A stretch of DNA of 20,182 nucleotides, from NCBI GenBank assembly GCA_900404475.1, contig OUQQ01000363.1, positions 1 to 20,182 of the forward strand. The letters run 5' to 3'. The notes beneath the pieces were generated by a model that did no database searches, was not told the DNA's origin, and saw only the letters and a list, made by a program, of their open reading frames with translations. Positions 8,350 to 18,000 of the stretch are shown here, in pieces. Numbering within the stretch: position 1 is the stretch's first letter; each line of letters opens with the position of its first letter. This DNA is from Spongospora subterranea. Lineage: Eukaryota > Endomyxa > Phytomyxea > Plasmodiophorida > Plasmodiophoridae. Made by a program: the position numbers and the translations under genes.

Positions 8350-8767
8350 GTCCCGATCAGCATCGTTCCCGACCCATCATCGTTGATCGTCACCTGTTAT
8401 CTGTCTGTGTATGTGTACGACGAAACGATCCCGATCCGATCAGGACCGGAGCGAAATGACCCTCGCTGGGCGGACGACAGTCGACGAAACCAGGGGCGGG
8501 ATCGGCGCCGTTGACTCTCGAATCAGAGTCCCCCGGGAGATGGTACTTTGACCACGAGTCGTGTGACAAGAAGGGAGTTGATAACACTGGTGCTGAGGGG
8601 GATATAGCGCCATCTAGTTGGCCATCCCTTCTGCCGTAAAACACCGAGATTGGAAACAACTGGGTCGCGGTTCCCAGGATTGGATAAGGGGGATTGATTA
8701 GGTTTATTCCAAGGACACGCGCCGTCTTCATTGTACTAGATCAACAAGGAAAGTGACAAAAGGGAGT
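8350..8767. other. divergent intergenic region
   Basis: This lies between the start of the coiled-coil gene (minus) and the small acidic ORF (plus), so it should hold both promoters. A GT/CTG-rich run occurs near 8400-8415. Open frames on the minus strand here (8390-8731) have no protein character that I can recognise. Confidence 0.4.
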
Positions 8768-9007
8768 ATGGCTGGCCAGGATCCCACGCCATTGGCGTTG
8801 GCGAATCTGATCAAGGGCAAACGCGATTTCGTCAATCGCGAGGACAGCCCGAAGTCGAAGGACGATGATTCCAACGATAACAAGTGCAAGGATTCGATCA
8901 CGATCAGGCCGGCGGCTTCGCCGGTTTCGTCGGTATTGACGCCGACAAGAATGAAGGGGAAAGACGAGGATCTACTTAACGGAATTAGCAATAAACAGTT
9001 ATATTGA
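8768..9007 (+). CDS. small charged protein, hypothetical
   Basis: An ATG at 8768 opens 79 codons ending at TGA 9005-9007. The peptide is hydrophilic, with a Lys/Asp-rich middle (EDSPKSKDDDSNDNK), and looks intrinsically disordered. No signal peptide, membrane segment or family motif is evident. An in-frame ATG-like extension to 8753 exists, but 8768 is the first true ATG. It could also be the 5' exon of the next gene on the same strand, which lacks a resolved start 80 bases downstream. Confidence rests only on length and coding-like composition. Confidence 0.4.
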   Translation: MAGQDPTPLALANLIKGKRDFVNREDSPKSKDDDSNDNKCKDSITIRPAASPVSSVLTPTRMKGKDEDLLNGISNKQLY

Positions 9008-9034
9008 TCACGAGAGACACCATTGAGCTGAAAA

Positions 9035-9060
9035 GTGACTCACTTTCCTGATTGAGTCAC
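9035..9060. promoter_or_regulatory. inverted pair of TGASTCA (AP-1/Gcn4-type) motifs
   Basis: TGACTCA at 9036-9042 and TGAGTCA at 9053-9059 lie in GTGACTCA and TGAGTCAC, perfect 8-base inverted arms around 10 bases. Each core is the consensus bound by AP-1/Gcn4-class bZIP factors. The pair lies 20-45 bases before the first ATG of the PAN-domain gene and 28 bases after the previous stop, a plausible promoter-proximal position. It could also simply be an RNA hairpin. Confidence 0.45.
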
Positions 9061-9085
9061 AACGACCCGAAAAATTCCCGATGGA

Positions 9086-9969
9086 TTGTTATTCTGTTTT
9101 GTTTATTGCCATCCGGTCGCCAATATATTGGGGGCGATGTCGTATGTGAATATAACCCGGGTGATCCCCCTGTACACATATACCTCTGTTGGCGATCCAT
9201 GGTTCACCCATAACGACAACGGCAATTGCCAGGATGTGTGCTCGAACGAGCCCCATTGTACTGGATACAGCAGTGTTATGTATGGTCGGTTTCTGACACT
9301 GATTTCATGCGATGCGCCACCATGAATGCGTCTTGTGTAGGAAACCATTGCCATCTGTTCTATATCCCGTTCTGTGCGATTCCTGTGGAGCCATCGTCGT
9401 CGAGCATGGTGGATTTGATTCTGGCCAAATCGTCGTCAAATCCACCCGAATGGCGTTCCGGTCAATCGATTGCCGTCCTGCCCTCGCTCCGACCAAGCAC
9501 TGGAATCAGCGCCACTGCTGTGGTGAATCTAGCCGAGAACGAACAGAACACAGTAACGACTGCCCAACAAACATTGCCATGGCAATTTGGGCAAACGATA
9601 TCGTGCGCCGAAATTTGTACAAGGTCAACTGAATTGCTCGGGTTTCAGTGCGCTGTGGCTGTTCTCAATCGAGATGATCAAAATGCTCATGTACTATCGT
9701 GCACTGTCTTTGACGAGGGATCTATACCAGATTCGCTCGAACCGTTTTCTTCGTCGGACACCTATCTCAATACGCAAGTTGTTAATCCGAAAGGATGTCA
9801 GGGCGATCCGAATGATGACGAAAGGGCGGTTGAGCTTCGCGACCGAGGTTCTTCACTGGATCAGCTACCTCCAGCAAGGCCAGCAAGAAGTAACACCAAT
9901 GCCAATCGTCCCACGATTTTTGTATTGATGTCATCACTGTTGATATATACTCTGGTGAACCTTTTATAA
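9086..9969 (+). CDS. secreted PAN/apple-like protein with probable GPI-anchor signal
   Basis: Exon 1 ends at 9284 and exon 2 is 9341-9969. They are separated by a 56-base intron (gtcggt...tgtag) that keeps phase and joins CTGYSSVMY to GNHCHLFYIPFC. Two cysteine modules resemble PAN/apple folds: NCQDVCSNEPHCTGYSS...C...C, then SCAEICTRSTELLGFQCAVA...SCTVFDE. Between them is a Ser/Thr-rich linker. The C-terminus is a small-residue/Asn region followed by a hydrophobic tail (PTIFVLMSSLLIYTLVNLL), as in GPI-anchored proteins. PAN modules bind proteins or carbohydrates outside the cell. The N-terminus is unresolved. The coding frame is open from about 9056, passes a hydrophobic LLFCFVYC, and its first in-frame ATG (9137) would remove that segment. 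An ATG at 9081 with a leader-like MDCYSVLFIAI is in another frame. An upstream exon or a one- to two-base assembly error would explain this. Confidence 0.65.
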
Positions 9970-10035
9970 AAGTAAAATGCTCAAGTCAATTACACATATC
10001 CGCAAATACAGCGAACGTTGGAGTCAAAGAAAAAT

Positions 10036-12016
10036 TTATTCACTTTTCAAGTGAACAAAGTCATCAGAAATAAACAAACATTTTCCAGTGACATACAAAA
10101 AGAACAAAATAAAATGGAGAGCTGAATATACAGCGATACCGGTATCAACAATGTCTGGATATCTTGGAATGACGGGTAGGAGCGGGATTATGATATGTAT
10201 ACCAACACACCCGAGCAACGAAATACGAGATGATCTGACATAAATTTATCAATTAACTCAGATCAAAACAATTTGATAATAGCAGGTACATATCAAACCA
10301 CGTTGTTATTCGCCCACATTTCTTGCTAGATTGTTTGGCGGGCAAATACATGCCAATTGCATATCCGATTAGTTGGCACATGAAATAAGGAATTTGAAGT
10401 CCGTCTTTCTTAAGCAAAGGATACATACTGAATGTGGCCATATGTGAAAACCATCTGGTAACAAGGGTAAAAACAAGAAGACCAAGATCAAAAGCTTTAC
10501 CTCACGAACGTAGGTTCCTCAAGGCAAAGAAGACAGCACGCCATTAACGGTAGAAGAATTGTCTTCTAATTACAGCAACACCAGATTTAATAAACAAATT
10601 CGGGTCAGTACAACACGGTTCGTACTTCATGGACATGAAATGAAAACAGAAAAAACGAGAGCGAGGAACTGGCTAGGATATAAACAACGGTTATATGGGA
10701 TATATTTCTCCGACGAAGCGTTGAATACGCAAGCGGTGCAAGAGAGAGGAATGTAGTGAACATACACAGGCTGATCAGTTGAGCACGTTCATGATACGTC
10801 GACCTAGTTAGCAATTAACCAATTCGTAATACAATGTATCAGTAAGCTTTACCATTTGTAAAAAAGGCTGGAAGTACACCAGAAATTTGCAACCTTGTCC
10901 TCATAGAGACCACGTGCCACAGGAAACACGCGATGAATTATTTGAAAAACACTTGCGGAAGGGTTGTCGACAAAAAAGAACGGGCTGAAGCATGCTGCGA
11001 CTGTAGTCATTACAACAAGGCCTTTTCTGGCAACATCTAATCCAGAAAATAAGCCAAGCCAGACATACCCTGTCAAATCACTACACCTTGACTGCAAAGT
11101 GACCAAGTTCCACACCTCAGTGCTTGCGCAAACATTATGAAAAAAAAGGCAGGGGCAAAATATAAATTCATTTGCTTATAGCAAAACGAAGCCGTAAAAA
11201 CAATCGACGAAAGCAAAATATTTCTGCGTAAAAGGAATATTACCGCCCATAATAATAAACCAAGTGATATGCTGTTATACCTAAGAAACGCAAATAAAAT
11301 TACCACAGACACTGGAAAAGCACAATTAATCATACTGAAAGTGGCCATGATCAATAAGTAAAAGGGCTGGCAAATTTAGTACAAACGCAGCTGCTGCCAT
11401 CTGTCGAAAGATAAAAAATTTAAAGGCCAATAATCTCAACCATTTGACATACATGGTCGTAAGGAGATCGCCGATTATATAAAAGTGGCATCAAGATAAA
11501 TACGGCTGGAAAAAATATGAGTATATCTCCTGCAATAACAGTGTTCCTCATAAACAGCTTTGTCTGTGGGGTCTCGATCCCTCGAGACCTGTGAAGTTGC
11601 ACCAGTTCAGGAACACAAGATTTTGCTCTAGAAATGTGCAGTTAAACACGGAAGCAATGGTAACCCACTGATATGGAAATTACATTTGACCCATTATCCA
11701 ACTGTGATATGCAGTAAGGGGTGGATAATCCAATCCCCAATATTGCAAATCGTTGTCAGTTGTATTCATATACCAGTCTTGTAATGGTAGATTCACAGCC
11801 ACCTCCATCCAATGCCTTTGCGCTTCGTAATCGCCGTACATTGGTGGGGTGTTGGCACCTATGTCACAACAGAACCGTCACAATTCCAGGTCGCCCACTG
11901 ATTAGCGGAATGACGTCATCACCCGAATACGAGTGCAGCGAGATGGCATGACGCAGTGCCAGAGCGGCGAACGTCAGGCCAGCGACCCCACCGCACGCCT
12001 TCATCGTGATCATCAT
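10036..12016 (-). CDS. ALG6: dolichyl-P-Glc:Man9GlcNAc2-PP-dolichol alpha-1,3-glucosyltransferase
   Basis: Ten exons: 11923-12016, 11684-11858, 11453-11627, 11336-11400, 11114-11280, 10853-11069, 10626-10803, 10501-10565, 10290-10454 and 10036-10234. They total 1500 bases and 499 residues (human about 507), all in phase. The enzyme adds the first glucose to the lipid-linked oligosaccharide on the lumenal side of the ER membrane. Family blocks appear in order: [89 protein letters not shown] and [13 protein letters not shown]. Between them are many hydrophobic helices. The EDKVANFWC block separates it from its relative ALG8. Least certain is the exon 5/6 junction: a 44-base intron (gtggaa...gacag) is preferred, but an 89-base intron with donor 11115 and acceptor at 11026 also keeps phase and would shorten the protein by 15 residues. 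Confidence 0.95.
11911..11918. promoter_or_regulatory. TGACGTCA palindrome (CRE/ATF-type) in ALG6 intron 1
   Basis: A perfect 8-base CRE lies five bases inside the first ALG6 intron, about 100 bases after the start codon. Such sites are bound by CREB/ATF-class bZIP factors, and related TGACGTG elements are used in the unfolded-protein response that often controls glycosylation genes. One perfect site in 20 kb could be chance. Confidence 0.3.
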
Positions 12017-12228
12017 CACCAGAACGATCCGATTAGATAATGGGCGGAGTTACTGACAATATTTCCATCAACACCTAACAGTACATATAACACGATACCT
12101 CAGTTAACACCGTTACTACACTCACCCAGTCTGAAACAGAAGGCGGTTGCACGACACGTCGACAAAACAACGAAAGGGGAAATCAAAAAGCGAGATAGAA
12201 TGGTGTATTCATAATTGATATACGGTGA
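12017..12228. other. spacer between ALG6 start and SERBP1-like stop
   Basis: This holds the 3' end of the SERBP1-like transcript and presumably the ALG6 promoter, both on the minus strand. No TATA-like or polyadenylation hexamer is clear. Confidence 0.4.
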
Positions 12229-13178
12229 TTAGGCAAGGCTGGGGAAGGCGTGTTTGTCGTCAAGATTTACTTGCACGCGGGGTGGCTGCTGCTGATGCTG
12301 CTGGCGCCGGTCATTGCCCTGGTATCCACCGCGACCTCCACCTCGGCCACCTCGGCCGCCACGACCACCTCCATTGTTGCGGTTGCGATCAGGAACGGCA
12401 AACTCTTCAATGTTCAGTGTAGTCTTTTTGGCCACTGGCTTCTTAGCCTTCTTTTTCTTCGCATCATTGAACGATGATAATATATCTGACTCATCGTCAT
12501 GTACATTTGCAGTTAAGACCTAAATGTCCGACAATATTAATGCAAATGTCTGAATTTACGAAAAAAATCACAGACATTTTCGGCGTCATCACGTTCAACC
12601 TGACGAATTTGCAGAGTGTTATCCTCTTCGACACGGAGAGCTTCCTGAGATTTCAGATATTCAGCTAAGTCCAGCTGCTCAATCTCGGGCTCTTCTGGAA
12701 CAACTGGGGCGGCATCGACGACCGGGGCCGACGCTTCAGGTTCGACAGCCCAGGTTGAGTTAACCTCGGGCACAACAGGAGCCGAATCCCAGGACGTTGA
12801 GACCGCCGGGACCTCCTCGGCATCTTGCGCCATGTCGGCAGCGGCTAAAGAATCAACCAACAATCAAATAATGGTTATGGCAGTTAATATATACCAAAAC
12901 TTGCCATTTCCCCAGTTATGGGCACCTTGCCCATTTCGCTTCATTTGCGAATCGCGTCCTGTTCCTGAGCGACGATCGAACTCCCGCTTAGGTGGGCGGT
13001 TTCCATGCTGCGGTTTCCCGGCATCAGCGTCGTTCCCCTTGCGATTGTGGTTTTCACGGTGGACCTTGGCCTTCACCGGAACCTCGACAACGGGTGCCTG
13101 CTCGACGGCTGGCAGCGGGTACTCCTTATCCTCATCATCGAGGAGACTGAAAGCGTTGGTGACAGCAACACCATACAT
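12229..13178 (-). CDS. SERBP1/HABP4/Stm1-family ribosome- and mRNA-binding protein
   Basis: Three exons: 12905-13178 (ATG 13178), 12576-12844 and 12229-12519, giving 277 residues. The N-terminus MYGVAVTNAFSLLDDEDKEY matches the Stm1-N motif (VTNxFxLLxDxD). Next comes KREFDRRSGTGRDS and GAHNWG, the hallmark HABP4/SERBP1 segment; then an acidic Val/Pro/Glu-rich stretch with LDLAEYLKSQEALR, a Lys-rich stretch (AKKKKAKKPVAKK), an RGG-like run (GGGRGGRGGRGGGRGG) and the terminal VNLDDKHAFPSLA. Family members bind the 80S ribosome's mRNA channel, particularly on idle ribosomes, and bind mRNA through RGG motifs. The exon 1/2 junction keeps frame only with a GC donor (see findings). The exon 2 donor could be GTCTGT at 12575 or GTTGAA 36 bases earlier; both are in phase. 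An open frame extending to 13241 upstream of the chosen ATG does not match the family. Confidence 0.9.
12845..12904 (-). other. GC-AG intron in the SERBP1-like gene
   Basis: The 60-base intron begins GCAAGT after AATG and ends TCTTTAG. With this donor the frame runs HNWGN|AAADMAQDAEE. The nearest GT donors (four bases and about 12 bases downstream) both leave the wrong phase. GCAAGT is the usual sequence of minor-class GC-AG introns spliced by the major spliceosome. Confidence 0.75.
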
Positions 13179-14222
13179 GACGCCAGCAATTTGTACTGGA
13201 ATCCGTGGGCGGTGAAGATTTTGCCGTGGCGGCGCAAACATGCGGACACGGAATCTCCGTAATATTCAATCACCCAGTTGCACCTGTATACACTAGCAGA
13301 TTCACATGTCCTTCGGTAATGATCGTGACATATGGTCGCTTATCGCCACCTCCGGTCGCCCATTGTCGCGAACCGTGTCGTAATTTTTATGGACGATAAA
13401 ACTGTGTCACGCGTTGGTCACAGTACTTTACCAAGATTTTTTTTTTCAATATGTCGCGGCAGCACCTCGGTTTTTCAGCAAGTAATGGCCATTCCAGTCT
13501 GCGCTAAAATAGATTGGCGCTATAAATCTACGATACTCCTAGTTAACGTGAATCAGCATGCCGACTATATAGAAAATAACAATGTACGTGTGTGATTTAA
13601 TTTGTTGTCATGCCAATCAACCCAACCATCGCGACAGCTACGTGCATAGATGCGGTATTTTGTTTGTCTCTCTCGTTGGTGTGCATTCCCATCCGCAGCT
13701 GGGCTTGCTCTATTAACCAGGAATGCAAAGCGATTCAAAAATACAAAAAATCCAGCGATAGCATTTTCTGCGGGAGGATGTAAAACTTGTTTTGCATTAA
13801 ACATTTTCTATCGGATATAAGACGAGAATCCCTTCGTGAGCAATTGCCACGGAAAGAGGAACGATGCCTGCACATGCTCTCGATACAATATGCTTTTTGT
13901 CGAGCCAATGAATGTTAATGGCGGTAAAGGATCACAGAACATGAATACAATTTTTGTTTTTTCAAACAGGTTGATCTTTGCATTCGCTGCTTTCACGCAA
14001 GTGAAGAGGCTAATAAGGGACTTGGGAGCCTTGCGATTTCTCCCGTTTCCAGCTGTGGAGTTTAAAAGCAATCTGCGGTACGACAAAATCGCAGGAGGCC
14101 AACAAATTAGTGGAATGTTCTGTCCATGACCGAACTGGTCGCCGATAATGACATGGCCGGACCTCAAATCGAGGTGTTTTTAGTATGGAGGCGTATTGAC
14201 ATGTTTTTATTAAATGTCAAAG
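13179..14222. other. intergenic region, no convincing gene
   Basis: Open frames exist on both strands over 13565-14167. For example, a 79-codon minus frame starts at 13804 and a 97-codon plus frame at 13836. None shows family motifs, and the overlapping frames look equally (un)likely. A T-run lies at about 13437-13446. A polyadenylation hexamer for the small gene to the right lies at 14206-14211 (minus strand). The SERBP1-like promoter must lie in the left part. Confidence 0.5.
14206..14211 (-). terminator. AATAAA polyadenylation hexamer
   Basis: AATAAA on the minus strand, 11 bases after the proposed stop of the small gene at 14223. It gives modest support to a 3' end here. Confidence 0.45.
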
Positions 14223-14534
14223 CTACTCCAGAGTCGGTCTGGGGCGAGGAAAAACCCTGGATGCGAGCGTGTTTATGCTTTGTTTCACAAACACTTCCCA
14301 GCTGGCTTTTTGCCTTCTTTGTCGGTCCACATTCGGATAGGGTCTTCCATCCATTCAGCGTGCATGATGTCGTCATCGGTCTCCGTCAACTGTTGCCCCG
14401 CTTGCAACTGTTTCTTCGGCAGCGGCAACGCTTTGCAACTTGAAGTTGCCTTTCAACTTCACAACTTCGTCCGGTTGAGGGTAGTTCCTGTCTTCACAGA
14501 ATCTCCAAGCTGCAATCGACAAAGCCTCACTCAT
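14223..14534 (-). CDS. putative small three-exon gene, unknown
   Basis: The model is exon 1 at 14466-14534 (ATG 14534), exon 2 at 14295-14413 and exon 3 at 14223-14256, with 52- and 38-base introns, giving 73 residues. The peptide starts MSEALSIAAWRFCEDRNYPQ, continues with an acidic TETDDDIMHAEWMEDP and ends GKKPAGKVFPRPRPTLE. Both junctions keep phase, and the intron sizes suit the neighbouring CLASP gene. An AATAAA follows the stop. However, the first intron lacks a pyrimidine tract, and an unspliced frame from the same ATG is open for 53 codons, so the structure is provisional. I do not recognise the family. Confidence 0.35.
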
Positions 14535-15064
14535 AGATGCAGAGGTTGAGTTGAGAACGAAAGCAAGGTGCTATTTTGATTGTGTTTGAACAACAAAAAG
14601 AGCACTTCCACAGTTGTTTTCTCTCAGACAACCATTGGTTTAATGACTCAATCCAAGAGCTGTTTAACATATACCACAGTCAATCTTGAGATCGTAGATT
14701 TGGATTGGCGAACAACAGTATTGCCTTTACAGAACAATCCATCGAATTAAGTAGTATCAAAGTTGCGTATCGGCAAACATTTGCAGCGCTCCAAATCGCC
14801 TGCTGTTTGATTCGGTTTTAGGTACGAACAGTTTCTCTGATTGACAAGAACAGAGGACTTGCATATGAAGACGCCTCTGCTGACCACTATACTAACATGA
14901 ACATTGCACCCAACACAAAAAAAAACAATGACCGGTATTGGGAATCTTGCTCTACATTTTTGTATTCAAGGAATCAAACTCGAACAATGGAAAAAGCGTG
15001 AAGATTGGAACGAATATGAATGTAAATTCTTAACATAATAAGACATTAGATAAATTTGTTTATA
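14535..15064. other. intergenic, CLASP 3' flank
   Basis: AT-rich sequence between the CLASP stop and the start of the small gene, both on the minus strand. No open frame, repeat or RNA gene stands out. An A-run of nine lies near 14918-14926. Confidence 0.5.
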
Positions 15065-18000
15065 TCAGACTACTGGTTCGACATTGGGCAGAGGCAGCCC
15101 TCTCTTGTCAATAAAAACTGTCATTAACTTGAGCTGTGTAGGCTCAAGTAGCGGCCACAACGGAGATAGGAAAACTTGGCCCAATGTAGAATATAGGTCC
15201 ACAATGCAGAAAACACAGGATTTTCTGACATCAATCTCCTGAAAACCGACAATAAGAGGCATGAAAACGAAAACGATATTGAAACAAACTTTGTGTTTGA
15301 GCATCGCTGGAAGCAGAGGTATTATGCGGTGTAATGCCCAGCGGACAGCACTTTGCTCATGTGGAAGCGATACAAACTACAGACAAAATCAGCATATGGT
15401 TGACTGAAGGACGTGTGGGCATTGCCAGATATGAAATAAATTCGATTGTAGTGACAAGATCCCCCTTGGAAGTATCGGCTGCGCAAAGCTTCGATTCAAT
15501 GACGCCAATGCAATCTCCGAAGTCAAAGGATCGGGCGGCCTCTTCAAACGCCGATACTCGCTCAACTTGTCGCAGAGCAAATAGGACATCGAATACGATA
15601 GAAAAGCACGGGGAGATAATTTCGCGTTCGGCTTGGTGAGCAAGCAAGTCGTGCGTCGCGTGAACCACATAAACATGGATATCATGACAGGAGGCAAACA
15701 GTTGCAATGCCTGCAACATTGACGAGAACAACCGAATCATGCCAGCGGTTGATACTGGAGTATTCCTCAGCCCAATCTGGACACTTATTTCACGTAGACA
15801 CTAGGACACAGATTTAGTACATTGGTGGCAGAACTGCAGAAGATTCAAAACGAACTTGCGATGCCTGTTTCTGTGACAAACTTCCGCTAAGCTGCTCGGC
15901 CAGGGCTAATACAGATACATCTGAATCAGTTGGCGATTCATAGACGTTGGGACAGTATGCCTCCACTGTCTTCCCAGACTGTAATGGTTTATTGCCAATC
16001 TCTGACGCAAGACGAGACTTGTCGTCATCAAGCAACGGTTGTGAAGAATTGGCGACGGCATGATCTGATTCATCGGAATGTGGGTCGTGTTCGTTTACAT
16101 CTTCATCGCAGCTATCTGATAGAAAGTCATTGAAAAGCAAACCCAAGATAAAAATTCCTACTGCTGGTAGGTAGAGCATCGTTACCAAAAAGTTTTCGAA
16201 TCATAACTTGCTCCTAAAGGAAAATTAAAACAAGCGTCACAACGAGCAAAATTTACCAACCGGGAGAGGCAGCTGCAATATCTGATCTTCGAAGAGAGAT
16301 GGGATGGCTTCGGAAAGAAGTTCAAGAATTTGACTGAAAGAATTACACGGTGATATCAGATTTATAACCAGGCAGCTTGTCAGTTGGACCTGAGAGTTTC
16401 ATGCGTTTCTGGTTTTCGAACTGATACGAATGTCCGAAGTTTTGCCAACGCCATTCTTAGACGCTGGGCATCAGAAAAATATGCGATGGCATCCTGGATA
16501 CGCGATTCCAATATATTTAACATCATCTAGATAGAAATTAGAGAAAGAGACGAGAAAACCTCCAGATTACATTTAATGCTGTGTCCTGCAATCTGGCAGT
16601 TGGATATAGCAAAACGCGCAACAGCTCTGGAATCAGTTCGTAAACGTCTGCAAAAAACCTTGAACACCAGCAGAAAACCCAATACAATGACATCAAACCT
16701 GCACGTTCGATGAAAAGCTCGATACACCTATTGCATGAAGAAAATATCTTGCGAATCTGAGCCACAACCAGAACGGTGACGAACAAAAATACTAACCGGT
16801 TCATCGGCGTTTATTGAGGCCAACAGGAGTTGTGATAGGGCCTTGACGATGCAAGAGCGAATCGAGGCTGAACTAGCATCGGAAAGGAATCGCACCATGG
16901 TGTCTAGACACGATGAGGCTACTTTAACTTGGGCATCATTGATGTGTTGCTGGAACAAGCACGCAATGCGCTGAGGATCCTGGCCATGGCAAAGGTCTAT
17001 GTTGCTAGTCAAAAACTCAAAAGCGTGAACTCGATCCGCCCATTCTTTGGAAGACAGCAGCGCAACGGCACCATCGAACGTGGTGACAACTTTTCTGGAC
17101 TCCGGGGCTGCAGTTGTCATCAAAGGCGCAGGATTGCAACGCTAAAAGTAAACGGTTAGTTAGCATCAAAATTTTTAACACCAAAAAACCTCACAGGATT
17201 TTGTAGCCTACGCTCTGCCCTTTGAGGCTTAGCCACTACTTGATCCGCAACCTGATATTACAAATCTATGCGTTAGACCATGATTCTAATTTCAAACTCG
17301 CAGACCTGCGTTCGAGAAGCGTGCAACGAGACATTTACATTCTCGATATCCGGTTTCAAAATTCGCAGGGCGCCTCCGGAGACAGGCATAGAGCGTGATT
17401 GAAGCAAATTTCGAGAAGCGGCAGCGCCGTTGCATGAATCCTGCGCTCAGTCAGTAAAACAACGTGACAGACCGTGAGAATATTACTCCATTGATATTGA
17501 GAGTCACCTCACGATTGTCGTTTTCCTTATCTTTAATAATAGAGGTCTACGTCAATTGAGATAACTTGAGAGCACATTTATAGACACGCTCTTACCGAAG
17601 AATGAGAAGGAAACTGCCCTGACCTTCGCCGAGTTTTGGGAACAGGACGCTGAGGAACAGTGCATTCTGAAGCGGAATGAAGGAGTAACTTTTGAATGCC
17701 TACAAAAACGTTTAAAATGACAAAAACAAAAAACTCGTTAAAAAAAAAACCTGCGTCAAGCGTTTCAGACAGTTGCTGAGCCCGAGATGGCCAATGCGAT
17801 TGTAGCGCCCAATAGCAAACTCGTGCGGCTTGCCGTGCGTTCTCGTTGGCATCAGAAAGTGACAGCCGGATTTGATCCAAAATCACGTCAGAATACCGGT
17901 CAAACATTTCCGTCGAAGTAGCAGATAGGAGAACAGATACATACTCCTGAATGTGGATGCGTTAAGGCAGACAATTTAAAGAATGCCAACTAACCATGGC

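Noticed and set aside
8202..8393. Unspliced N-terminus of the coiled-coil protein starting at 8393
   Set aside because: It would give a Cys- and Phe-rich leader unlike the rest of the protein. The 58-base GT-AG intron gives a helical N-terminus in phase from the ATG at 8349.
7176..8459. 427-codon plus-strand open frame
   Set aside because: It is antisense to the coiled-coil gene. It is rich in Arg, Leu, Ile and His in the way expected of the complement of Glu/Lys/Gln-rich coding sequence, and has no protein-like start or family resemblance.
10235..10289. Apparent frameshift at the last ALG6 intron
   Set aside because: With a donor at 10257 the frame fails by one base. The upstream donor GTACCT at 10289 gives a 55-base intron in phase and restores the C-terminal helices, so no frameshift is needed.
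13565..14167. Overlapping open frames on both strands between the SERBP1-like gene and the small gene
   Set aside because: No frame has family motifs, a convincing start or a coherent splice pattern, and opposite-strand frames are equally open. I leave the region unassigned.
14395..14425. 19-base GT...AG segment as a micro-intron in the small gene
   Set aside because: It is far below the sizes seen in this window, and the sequence is explained by a short ACAGTTG direct repeat 18 bases apart.
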